A DNA stretch of 64,000 nucleotides from Aquimarina macrocephali JAMB N27. GTDB taxonomy: Bacteria > Bacteroidota > Bacteroidia > Flavobacteriales > Flavobacteriaceae. The notes beneath the pieces are model-generated. The model had not been told where the DNA came from. It made no database searches and saw nothing but the letters and a program-made list of their open reading frames with translations. The stretch spans positions 20,097 to 84,096 of the forward strand of contig NZ_JACA01000025.1 of assembly GCF_000520995.1 (NCBI RefSeq). The letters are read 5' to 3'. Position numbers and translations under genes: made by a program. The first letter of the stretch is position 1. Each line of letters opens with the position of its first letter. Positions 8,870 through 17,165 of this stretch are shown here, piece by piece.

Positions 8870-9271
8870 CTAAGTATGAAGTGTACACTTAATCGGTGTT
8901 TTTTTGTTATTTATTTGATGTACCAAATTACATATGTACTTATTAAATTCATGATTTCTTGCACCATAACTGGCAAGTCCCATTAATTTTACTTCCTGAT
9001 TTTCTTTAGAATCTACCTTTATAATAAATAAGGAGTAGCCTTTTCTGGTTTTAAACCTAAGCCCTTGTTCTTCTCTTATAATTTCATAATCACTCAACTC
9101 ATCAGAATAAGGTGATTCTTTTATTAGAATATAGTTTTCATAAAGAATACAATTAGGACTTGGCATAACTTTACTCAAAAGGAAGATAAGGGTAACGATA
9201 CTAATTACTACCATACTACCTATTATCATAACGATCATCTTTCTTGAGTTTTTATGCATTGTTAACCACAC
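8870..9271 (-). CDS. Small single-span membrane protein of unknown function
   Basis: The 133-residue product has one hydrophobic helix at about 12-34 and a short soluble domain rich in beta strands (YEIIREEQGLRFKTRKGYSL). No family is recognised. An internal ATG at residue 5 is an equally good start. The gene is isolated between intergenic regions and the divergent secreted-protein gene, so the context gives no functional hint. Confidence 0.6.
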   Translation of the reverse strand: MWLTMHKNSRKMIVMIIGSMVVISIVTLIFLLSKVMPSPNCILYENYILIKESPYSDELSDYEIIREEQGLRFKTRKGYSLFIIKVDSKENQEVKLMGLASYGARNHEFNKYICNLVHQINNKKTPIKCTLHT

Positions 9272-9459
9272 CTTATGCTATCTAATGTACTAAAAATTAT
9301 TTTCTTTTTGAATTCATGATTTGCTTCTTGTTTGAAAAAACATTCGGAAAATCTACAAATTAGAGTCATTCAGCTAATTTGTTTTTTATACGTTTCTCTT
9401 ATTTATATCTTTTAAAGAATCTCAATATATATTAATCCAACTTATTTAAAACGTAAAGA

Positions 9460-12117
9460 ATGAAACACAAACTCTTATTCGTCGTATGCTTACTATTTAA
9501 TTTTTGTATCTATTCCCAAACCTTTATTCGGGATTATAGTAATCCCACAGCAACTTATCAATTAAAAATGGATTTTTCACCTCAATCCTGGGGAGATGTT
9601 TATCTTGATATAGAAGTAAAAAATACGGGAAACAGTGGTATTAATACTAGAAATGCTAAACTTCAATTTTTATCTGATGCTACTCCAAACTTTGTGAATT
9701 TTACACCTAATGGAAGTATTTCATATCCAACTGTAACGATGACTCATCTGCAAGATGGAAGTCAATTTATTAATACTTTAAATATCGGACTTCCCGAAGC
9801 GTCTTGGGTTGATCATATTTTATCTCCTAATGAAAGCTTTAAACTTAGAGTTGACCTTAGAACGGTAACATCATCATATAGTGATCTCGCTGATTCTATA
9901 CGATTTTATACAGAAAATGGAGCACCTTCATTATTTACAGATGTGACGACCACAGTAACTGGAAATGATGCTAATGCTGTAATGGTTAACTATAAAAATA
10001 CGAGTTCTAATACTCTATCTACAGAGACAATTACAACATCTGCCATCTCTTCGCTAAGAATTGACCAGCCATACCAGATATGGGCAAATAGCTTTGTCGT
10101 AGGTACTACTCAATATATAAGTGCATATGAAGAATCATCACCTTTATCATTCATACCTTCTGAAACAAATACTAATATTACTATAGGATATACGAAATCT
10201 ACTATTCGTACAGAAAATGTAACTATTAATGTAATTGGACTTCCCAGTGGAGTTTCCGCACCAATTGCTCTTAAGAATAATGATATAAACGGTGCAGATA
10301 AAAATACACAGATTACTAATGGTAGTAATAGCATATCACAGGTTCTCGAAGGAAATTATGCTGTTACAATATCTGCCTATACTGATAATGCTAATAACCT
10401 TATTTATACTCCTCAATACACTGCTAATTTTACTGTAGCTACAGGAAATAGCAATACTCTGGCTGTTTCTTTTACGGCTTCTTCTGTTCATGAATTTACA
10501 GTCAAAGGTTTTCCTAAATACTTATCTCACGGAACCATAACGAATGCTGCTGCTTCTTTTGATGATAATTTCAAGAATTCACCTTTGAACGCTCTTTTTA
10601 AATATTCGGGATTAGACGGAGCAGGGGATAGAGGTAAGATTCCTGATATGACTCCTACAAAAAACACTATCGAGCAGGCACGAAGATTAGAAGCTAGTCA
10701 AGGCGGAAGAAAAATACTTCCTGTAATGGTACATTATACTGCTAATGCTAGTGGTGGTGGATCACTAGAAGCTATTAAAGATCTGAGTGAAAATCAAAAT
10801 TTATATTTTCATTATAGAAATTTGATTCAGGAAATTAAAGTTATTTTGAGTTATGAAGATACTGATCACCCTAATCCAGGAGCTTTTGTAATTAGCCCCG
10901 ATCTGATAGGCGCTATTCAACAAGATGTCGTTTTTGGAAATGATCATAATATCAGAACCATGCGAGTAGAGGTTAATCAAGATATCAAAAAAGCTTTTGA
11001 AGATGAGAATTTAAATATCACAGGACTTCCTTCTTTTTCTGATAATCTGAAAGGTTATTTGCAGTCGGTTAATTTTTTGATTCATCATGTTGGAGAATGT
11101 AAAATTCCATTTGGGTATCAGCAAAATGTATGGGCCGCTGGTTCTGCCCGTTGGGTGTTTGAAAAAGCAGGAGAGTTTAATGACCCTGTGAGTGAAGCTA
11201 TTGAAGTAGCCGATTTTATGAATAGTCTTGAGTTATATACAGGAGAGTGGAAACCAGATTTTATAGCTTTTGACCGGTATGAAAGAGACTGTTTTGGGCC
11301 AGCCGCAATACAAAACTATGCATGGACAGCTAAACATTGGGATATGTACCTGATCTTTTGTGAAGAAATTGCAGAACGAATAGGTAATGTACCTATCATG
11401 TTATGGCAAATTCCTGGAGGGCATATGCCTACCACAGATGAGAATATTGTGAATTTTGATATTGCTAATCACTCCTCTGCATCTGCTCCTTATTTTCTTG
11501 GAGATAGTAGAATAGGAACAGACCTTAGTAAGATTCATCCTGATCTGAAAAATATTGCATTAGCACTTCCACATTATGAAGCTAATACTATAGGAGGACA
11601 TTTGGCTAATGATAATGGTTATGATTGGGGAACGTCTAATCTGCAAAGACTAGCAAATATGAATGTTTTCTCTATTTTGTGGGGTGGAGGATCTACTACC
11701 GGAATAGGTTCTATCGGCACTAACGGAGATGATGACCAGTGGTTAGCTAAAAAAATAAGTGAATATTATAGCAATGCTCCTGTATATAAAACTGTTGCGA
11801 TTACACCATATCAAAATGCAACGTATTGCCAGAATGGAGTAAAATCTTCATTGTTACCTAATGAAAATAATAAAGAATTACAGGGGATAAAAATATTCCC
11901 TAGCCCTGCAAAAGATCAATTACAGATAAGTAGCTCTGTTTCTGATCAGGAATATATGATAACGATATTCGATATATATGGTAAAAAAGTAGGTGAATAT
12001 AAAAATCGAAATGGGAACAGTATAGATGTATCTAATTTATCTAAAGGAGCTTATATTATTAAATTACATTCTCGATCTGAAGAAGGAAGTATCTCTAAAA
12101 TATTTTATAAAGAATAA
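9460..12117 (+). CDS. Large T9SS-secreted protein, possible TIM-barrel glycoside-hydrolase-like domain
   Basis: The 885-residue product has a signal peptide (1-19), a beta-sandwich CBM-like region (about 20-155) and further beta-rich modules (about 160-345). A long central region (about 350-790) is rich in aromatic and acidic residues (FIAFDRYERDCFG, VPIMLWQIPGGHMP, FSILWGGGS). The type A T9SS sorting domain spans about 800-885 (IKIFPSPAKDQLQI to the C-terminus). The central region looks like a TIM-barrel hydrolase, with acidic residues on strand ends, but I do not recognise a CAZy family. Export through the type IX system to the cell surface or medium is well supported. The substrate is unknown. 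Confidence 0.8.
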   Translation: MKHKLLFVVCLLFNFCIYSQTFIRDYSNPTATYQLKMDFSPQSWGDVYLDIEVKNTGNSGINTRNAKLQFLSDATPNFVNFTPNGSISYPTVTMTHLQDGSQFINTLNIGLPEASWVDHILSPNESFKLRVDLRTVTSSYSDLADSIRFYTENGAPSLFTDVTTTVTGNDANAVMVNYKNTSSNTLSTETITTSAISSLRIDQPYQIWANSFVVGTTQYISAYEESSPLSFIPSETNTNITIGYTKSTIRTENVTINVIGLPSGVSAPIALKNNDINGADKNTQITNGSNSISQVLEGNYAVTISAYTDNANNLIYTPQYTANFTVATGNSNTLAVSFTASSVHEFTVKGFPKYLSHGTITNAAASFDDNFKNSPLNALFKYSGLDGAGDRGKIPDMTPTKNTIEQARRLEASQGGRKILPVMVHYTANASGGGSLEAIKDLSENQNLYFHYRNLIQEIKVILSYEDTDHPNPGAFVISPDLIGAIQQDVVFGNDHNIRTMRVEVNQDIKKAFEDENLNITGLPSFSDNLKGYLQSVNFLIHHVGECKIPFGYQQNVWAAGSARWVFEKAGEFNDPVSEAIEVADFMNSLELYTGEWKPDFIAFDRYERDCFGPAAIQNYAWTAKHWDMYLIFCEEIAERIGNVPIMLWQIPGGHMPTTDENIVNFDIANHSSASAPYFLGDSRIGTDLSKIHPDLKNIALALPHYEANTIGGHLANDNGYDWGTSNLQRLANMNVFSILWGGGSTTGIGSIGTNGDDDQWLAKKISEYYSNAPVYKTVAITPYQNATYCQNGVKSSLLPNENNKELQGIKIFPSPAKDQLQISSSVSDQEYMITIFDIYGKKVGEYKNRNGNSIDVSNLSKGAYIIKLHSRSEEGSISKIFYKE

Positions 12118-12121
12118 TTTT

Positions 12122-12216
12122 ATCTGTTTAAAGAACAGATGCTAATTAAATTTATTAACCAGAGCCTGTCAAAATTATTTGATCACCAAATATGATATGA
12201 AATCTAGGCAGGCTCT
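12122..12216. terminator. Two stem-loops after the T9SS protein gene
   Basis: A 7-bp stem (ATCTGTT / AACAGAT, 12122-12140) with a 5-base loop lies 5 bases past the stop. A second, longer-range stem (AGAGCCTG 12161-12168 with CAGGCTCT 12209-12216) follows. Neither has a strong T-run, so a role in termination or mRNA 3'-end protection is only plausible. Confidence 0.4.
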
Positions 12217-12228
12217 GATTGATAATAA

Positions 12229-12259
12229 AAAAACCTTTCCTGAAGAGATGGTTTTCAGG
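12229..12259 (-). terminator. Intrinsic terminator of the GNAT gene
   Basis: Read on the minus strand, the stem CCTGAA / TTCAGG (12259-12239) is followed by GGTTTTTTT. It directly abuts the stop codon of the acetyltransferase gene. Confidence 0.6.
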
Positions 12260-12787
12260 TCATTTATTTCTGGAAATAGAAAAGATAAAATTGTCTAGAT
12301 TGTCACTATCCTTTCTATGTTCAATATGATTAAAGTTGTTTTTAGTCAATAACTTTTTTGAAGGTTCATTATTTTTATGTGTAAAGGCTTCTATAGTATC
12401 TAGGTTTAAAACTTCAAATCCATACGTTAGGATATTTACCAATGCTTCGTTCATAATCCCTTGTTTATGAAATTTAGGATGTAAATCATAGCCTACTTCT
12501 GCTGTTTTTTTGTCTTCAGAGAAATTCCATAAGCAAATAGTACCGATGAGCTCTGGATTATCTTTTATTGTAATCCCCCAAAATAACCAGTTTTGCTCAT
12601 CAATTCCTTTATTGATTTTGTCAATGAAATTGTTAGCCTCTTCTATTGTATTTGTTTTTGGTCTTTTTACAAATGCATTAACAGCTTCATCAGATCGTAA
12701 GAAGAGAATTACCTGATTGTCATTTTCTTTTAATTGCCTTAGGAGTAATCTTTCGGTTTGTAATTTTGGTAAAGACGTAATTTTCAT
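12260..12787 (-). CDS. GNAT family N-acetyltransferase (RimJ/RimL-like)
   Basis: The 175-residue protein opens with the typical LQTERLLLRQL strand. It carries the acetyl-CoA motif HPKFHKQGIMNEA near 102-114 and the C-terminal strand/helix pair ending in NNEPSKKLLTKNNF. This is the pattern of the RimJ/RimL-type GNAT group that acetylates protein N-termini or small amines with acetyl-CoA. The actual acceptor cannot be told. It is a single-gene transcript with its own terminator. Confidence 0.9.
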   Translation of the reverse strand: MKITSLPKLQTERLLLRQLKENDNQVILFLRSDEAVNAFVKRPKTNTIEEANNFIDKINKGIDEQNWLFWGITIKDNPELIGTICLWNFSEDKKTAEVGYDLHPKFHKQGIMNEALVNILTYGFEVLNLDTIEAFTHKNNEPSKKLLTKNNFNHIEHRKDSDNLDNFIFSISRNK

Positions 12788-12884
12788 TATTTAAGATTCT
12801 TTTTTTTTGCCTAATTTATTCAAAAAGAATTATACTCTCATATACATTTGAAATTACTAGCGATTATTTAATTGTATACTATAT

Positions 12885-12919
12885 AAAAACTGCCAAAGGT
12901 TTAAATTTTTGGCAGTTTT
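12885..12919 (-). terminator. Intrinsic terminator of the lanthipeptide-like precursor gene
   Basis: An inverted repeat AAAACTGCCAAA / TTTGGCAGTTTT (12886-12897 and 12908-12919) gives a strong hairpin. On the minus strand it ends in a T-run. It lies 27 bases after the stop of the small peptide gene, which supports that gene as a separate short transcript. Confidence 0.75.
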
Positions 12920-12945
12920 ATAATTTTTAGAAATAACCTATCTAC

Positions 12946-13119
12946 TTAACAATCATTTCTATGTGAAACACATGTTCCTGTTGCACAAGCAAAGTTGCAA
13001 TTTGGAGCAATACTAGAATCACAATCTCCTGTACCAGTACCTCCTTTAATTTTTTGAGCACTAAACTTAGAAATAGTGTTTTTGTTAAGTTTGAGTTTTT
13101 TTAACTGCTTTTTTTTCAT
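12946..13119 (-). CDS. Class I lanthipeptide-like (RiPP) precursor peptide
   Basis: A 57-residue peptide runs from the ATG at 13119 to the TAA at 12946-12948. The N-terminal leader MKKKQLKKLKLNKNTISKFS is very close in pattern to leaders of Bacteroidetes class I lanthipeptide / natural-product precursors (Lys-rich, LxLNKxTISxL). A GG site (KIKGG) separates it from a short core with five cysteines plus several Ser and Thr (TGTGDCDSS, PNC, FAC, GTC, NDC). Such precursors are dehydrated and cyclised by LanB/LanC enzymes and exported after GG cleavage. No such enzymes or transporter genes lie next to it, so it looks like an orphan precursor that relies on enzymes elsewhere, or one that is unmodified. 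Confidence 0.75.
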   Translation of the reverse strand: MKKKQLKKLKLNKNTISKFSAQKIKGGTGTGDCDSSIAPNCNFACATGTCVSHRNDC

Positions 13120-13267
13120 GATATATATATTTAATTTGATTAATATCTAAATTTATCAAATTAGCAGCATTATTGTTTTTGTATGATATTAATTAACTAA
13201 AAGTTTAACTATGAGTTATTAATCTATTAAATATGTATGCTCTATAATTATTTAATATGATTAGTGA

Positions 13268-13993
13268 TTATTTAAATAAAATAACCAATCCTCCAATGGC
13301 TGTCATGATCAAAATAAATTTTCGGTATTGGTGATCTTTAAACCGTTTTACTACCTTAAGCCCAATGACAAATCCCAGGATAACTCCCGGAACCAAATAT
13401 AAATCCACAATTAATGTCTTCAGATTTATAGTATCCCAGCTAAAAATATGAAATGGAAGTTTAAACAAATTAATTATAAAAAAGAGCCAGGCAGCAGTAC
13501 CGATAAACTCATTTTTTGGTATTCGGGTTGCCATGAAAAAAATATTGGAAAATGCTCCCGCCAGGTTCCCAATCATTGTGGTAAAACCTGCAGCAAACCC
13601 GGTAGTGCTAATAAACCAAAGCTTATTAGGTATGTTTTTTTGATCGCACCGTTCCCAAAAAAACATGATAACCACACTAATAATGATAATCACGGCCATT
13701 CCTTTCTTAAATATATATTCAGGAAGATCTTTTCCGACAAAAACGGCTAATAGAACTCCACCTATCATCCATGGAAGAAATTGAAGGAGATATTTCCAAC
13801 GAGCATGTCGGTTATAATATAGTACGGCCAAAACATCTGCAAAAATTAACAGTGGTAATAGTATTCCTGTAGATGCTTTTGCACCATGTGCCAGTGCCAT
13901 TAGAGTTACGACTACAATTCCCATTCCTTTGAGTCCTGATTTGGACACTCCTAATATAAAAGCAGCAGTAAACGGAATAAGGTAAGATGTCAT
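13268..13993 (-). CDS. TauE/SafE family sulfite/sulfonate exporter-like permease
   Basis: The 241-residue protein is hydrophobic, with about seven to eight membrane helices. It has the two repeated segments of the family (AAFILGVSKSGLKGMG near the N-terminus and AAGFTTMIGNLAGAFSNIFF near 133-152). TauE/SafE proteins move sulfite, sulfoacetate or other small organic anions across the inner membrane. The cargo is not evident. It lies 9 bases after the M1 peptidase gene on the same strand and is probably co-transcribed with it. Confidence 0.88.
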   Translation of the reverse strand: MTSYLIPFTAAFILGVSKSGLKGMGIVVVTLMALAHGAKASTGILLPLLIFADVLAVLYYNRHARWKYLLQFLPWMIGGVLLAVFVGKDLPEYIFKKGMAVIIIISVVIMFFWERCDQKNIPNKLWFISTTGFAAGFTTMIGNLAGAFSNIFFMATRIPKNEFIGTAAWLFFIINLFKLPFHIFSWDTINLKTLIVDLYLVPGVILGFVIGLKVVKRFKDHQYRKFILIMTAIGGLVILFK

Positions 13994-14002
13994 TTTATAA
14001 CA

Positions 14003-15625
14003 CTATAGTTCTTTTACATTTACATAAAAATTAGGATCTACTGTAAGTTTATTTCCTTTAAAATCTTTGGTCTGCCACTTGGCATTAGGTTGTACCCATT
14101 CTGGAATACCATCGATAAAAAGACGTACAGGCATATCAAATTTATCTACAATGTCGCTATAACGATATTTTAATTTTCCTTCTTCGAATGAATATTCAAG
14201 AGTTGGGATTCTTGTATCTCTAAGATATTGATCAAAAAACTGGGTAAGATCAATTTTTGTAGCTGTACTAATATAGTCTTCTATTTGTTGAGTAGTAACG
14301 GTTTGATGATAGAAATTTGAGTTAAGCCCTCTTAGTATAGATCTCCATTTTTCATCATCTTCGAGGAGTTGACGAAGTGTATGTAACATATTTGCTCCTT
14401 TATAATACATATCACCTGATCCTTCTTTATTTACATTATAGTGACCTATAATTGGTCTGTCGTTTTGGATATTTCTTTTGGTGCCTATTACATATTCTGA
14501 AGCTGCTTTTTTACCATAATGATAATCAACAAATAAGTTTTCAGAATAGGCAGTAAAACTTTCATGTATCCACATGTCTGCAATATCTTTATATGTAATA
14601 TTATTGGCAAACCATTCGTGACCAGACTCATGGATAATAATAAAATCAAATTTTGTTCCCCATCCTGATCCGGAAAGATCGTTACCTAGATATCCATTTA
14701 AATATTTATTACCATAGGTAACAGAGCTTTGATGTTCCATCCCAAGATAAGGCACTTCTACCAGTTTAAAACTATCTTCATAAAAAGGATAAGGACCAAA
14801 CCAATGCTCAAAAGCTTTCATCATCTTAGGGGCGTCTTTAAATTGTTTTTTCGCTTTTCCAAGATTATCTTTTAATACATAATAATCCATATCCAGTTTT
14901 CCTTTCTCACCCTCGTATTGTTCTCCAAAGTGAACATAATCCCCAATATTGATATTTACACCATAGTTATTGATTGGATTGCTTACAAACCAATGAAATG
15001 TTTTGGTACCATTGTCATGTTTTTCTGTTTTACGCAATCGACCATTAGATACATTCATAAGAGTAGATGGTACATTAACACTAATTAGTAAACTATCTAC
15101 TTCATCATACATATGATCTTTGTTAGGCCACCAAACGCTAGCTCCTAACCCTTGGCAAGAGGAAGCTACAAAATGCTTTCCATTTTGATCTTTTTTCCAG
15201 GAGATACCACCATCCCACGGAGCACGAACAGCTTCACGAGGTTTACCACTATAATACACTTCTATTGCATTTTTACTATTTTCTTTTTGTGTAGTTGATA
15301 GTGTTATAAAATGAGCATTACCTTCGGATGTTACTTTTAGTTGCTTATTACCCTGAAGTACTTTTTCTATCTTTAAAGGTGGTTGCAGGTCGATTTGCAT
15401 TACATTATGCTCTTTCAATACTTTGTAATGAATTGTATTTTTTCCTGAAATAGTTTTTTGATCAGGGTCTACAGCAATATCAAGATGGTAATAGGTTAAA
15501 TCCCACCATGCTCTTTCTGGAGTTATTGATCCTCGCAATGAATCTTGCCTGGTAAATTGTGATTCTTGTGCAGATAATAAGGTAAAACTTAAAATACTGA
15601 ATGCTATTGTATAGAACGTGTTCAT
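14003..15625 (-). CDS. Secreted M1 family zinc aminopeptidase-like metallopeptidase
   Basis: The 540-residue product has a signal peptide (1-19) and an N-terminal beta-saddle (about 40-235). The catalytic domain shows the substrate-binding GMEHQ segment (295-299), the zinc site HESGHEW (H332, E333, H336) and the third ligand in WIHESFTAY (E355). These are the gluzincin M1 residues, so the protein should cleave N-terminal residues from peptides in the periplasm. It lacks the long C-terminal ERAP-like domain, which is common in short Bacteroidetes M1 enzymes. The M28 peptidase gene lies upstream on the same strand. Confidence 0.92.
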   Translation of the reverse strand: MNTFYTIAFSILSFTLLSAQESQFTRQDSLRGSITPERAWWDLTYYHLDIAVDPDQKTISGKNTIHYKVLKEHNVMQIDLQPPLKIEKVLQGNKQLKVTSEGNAHFITLSTTQKENSKNAIEVYYSGKPREAVRAPWDGGISWKKDQNGKHFVASSCQGLGASVWWPNKDHMYDEVDSLLISVNVPSTLMNVSNGRLRKTEKHDNGTKTFHWFVSNPINNYGVNINIGDYVHFGEQYEGEKGKLDMDYYVLKDNLGKAKKQFKDAPKMMKAFEHWFGPYPFYEDSFKLVEVPYLGMEHQSSVTYGNKYLNGYLGNDLSGSGWGTKFDFIIIHESGHEWFANNITYKDIADMWIHESFTAYSENLFVDYHYGKKAASEYVIGTKRNIQNDRPIIGHYNVNKEGSGDMYYKGANMLHTLRQLLEDDEKWRSILRGLNSNFYHQTVTTQQIEDYISTATKIDLTQFFDQYLRDTRIPTLEYSFEEGKLKYRYSDIVDKFDMPVRLFIDGIPEWVQPNAKWQTKDFKGNKLTVDPNFYVNVKEL

Positions 15626-15744
15626 CTATGGTATGTTTATTTCTCGATCGTTATACTTTATATCTACCTGTTAGGTTAGTAGAATTCATATAGTAATCAA
15701 TTTTGTGTTAGTTTCGAAATTATTGACAGATTCTTTTGTGTAAT

Positions 15745-17082
15745 TTATCTAAAAGTTTCTGATGGAAACACAACAGGACTCTCATGTCCATTTTTTCCAA
15801 CAGTGGCTATTCCGAAGAAGAAATTGTCAATAACAATGCCATCTAAAATGAAGTTGTCTACATTTCCTACAAAACGACTATGATCCCAGGTAGGAGAAGT
15901 GGTGTCTCGCCAGTATATTTTATAACCTTTAATATTTGGGTCATTGGCTTTTTGCCATTTAAATTTTACTGAAGGCTCTACAATTCCGCCTATTTTTACT
16001 TCAGATGGGGCAGGAGGAGCCCATGCAATACTTGCTAGATTTATAGCATTTACGGCAGTAAGTTTTGCGGCATAATTAAAATTAACATGTTCTACAACAT
16101 CTCCGTATTTGATCCCATTTTCTTCACGAATATTTTGATGTTGTTGAGTATAGTTTTCATGCGCTTCCATAATTCGAATTCCGGCATAGCCTAAATCATT
16201 AAAAGGTCTGTGATGACCACCTCGACCAAAACGATCTAATCGATAAATCATCATAGGGTTCATCTCTGGCATATATGTTTTTACATTTTTATGTACATAT
16301 CGAGCCAATTGGCGCGAAATCCCGTCGACTTCTCCTCCATAAAAACGTCTACGTCTTACAGTCTTTTCGTTATCAGTAAGATTGGTAGGTTCAGAAAATA
16401 TTCTAAAAGCTCTATTGTCAATAACTCCATCTACTCCTTTAATGTTTCCGATCATATCATTATTAAGGATTCCGATAATATCCCAGCCTTTGTCTTTAGC
16501 GTATTTTGCTAGTCCACCACCACCGAAGAGGCCTTGTTCTTCTCCAGATAATCCAACATAAATAATACTATTTTCAAAAGTATGTTTTGATAATACTCGT
16601 GCGGCTTCAATGGTTCCTGCCATTCCACTGGCATTATCATTTGCACCAGGAGCATCGGTAGTAAAATCCATAGTATCACTAGCTCGAGAATCGATATCAC
16701 CGCTCATAATAATATAGCGGTTAGGGTATTTTGTTCCTTTTTGTATGGCTACTACATTTACCACCCAGGCATCATGAGGAACTCTGGATCCCATATCTTT
16801 GGTTACAAAATCTTTTTGATAAAATACATCTAAACAGTTCTTACAATCTGTGGAGATTTTTTCAAACTCTGTTTTGATCCACCTTCGGGCCGCTCCAATA
16901 CCTCGTGTCTGAGAAATAGTGTCGCTAAATGTATTACGAGTTCCGAAGTTTGCTAATTTTTTGACATCGGTTTCAATTCTATCTGCAGAGACTGCATTAA
17001 TGATATCATAAATACGTTGATCTGTTTGTGCGATTAAAATGGTAGATAATAGAAGTAGGGTAGCCGTGAAAAATGTTCTCAT
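15745..17082 (-). CDS. Secreted M28 family metallopeptidase with C-terminal fibronectin-like domain
   Basis: The 445-residue product has a signal peptide (1-19) and an M28 catalytic domain (about 95-350). Visible metal-site elements are D149 in APGANDN, E181/E182 in SGEEQGLFG, D209 in NNDMIG and H290/H291 in GGHHRPF. The position usually occupied by the first zinc-ligand His (GHxDS) is Asp here (SGDIDS, D129). A fibronectin-type or similar beta domain follows (about 355-445, VKFKWQKANDPNIKGYKIYW). It should be an exported aminopeptidase working alongside the M1 enzyme. Confidence 0.88.
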   Translation of the reverse strand: MRTFFTATLLLLSTILIAQTDQRIYDIINAVSADRIETDVKKLANFGTRNTFSDTISQTRGIGAARRWIKTEFEKISTDCKNCLDVFYQKDFVTKDMGSRVPHDAWVVNVVAIQKGTKYPNRYIIMSGDIDSRASDTMDFTTDAPGANDNASGMAGTIEAARVLSKHTFENSIIYVGLSGEEQGLFGGGGLAKYAKDKGWDIIGILNNDMIGNIKGVDGVIDNRAFRIFSEPTNLTDNEKTVRRRRFYGGEVDGISRQLARYVHKNVKTYMPEMNPMMIYRLDRFGRGGHHRPFNDLGYAGIRIMEAHENYTQQHQNIREENGIKYGDVVEHVNFNYAAKLTAVNAINLASIAWAPPAPSEVKIGGIVEPSVKFKWQKANDPNIKGYKIYWRDTTSPTWDHSRFVGNVDNFILDGIVIDNFFFGIATVGKNGHESPVVFPSETFR

Positions 17083-17165
17083 TTGTGTGAATTTGATCGC
17101 CTAATTTAAATAAAAGAGCCAAGTAATGATTGTTTCTTAACAAATTTATAAGATGATGGTATGTA

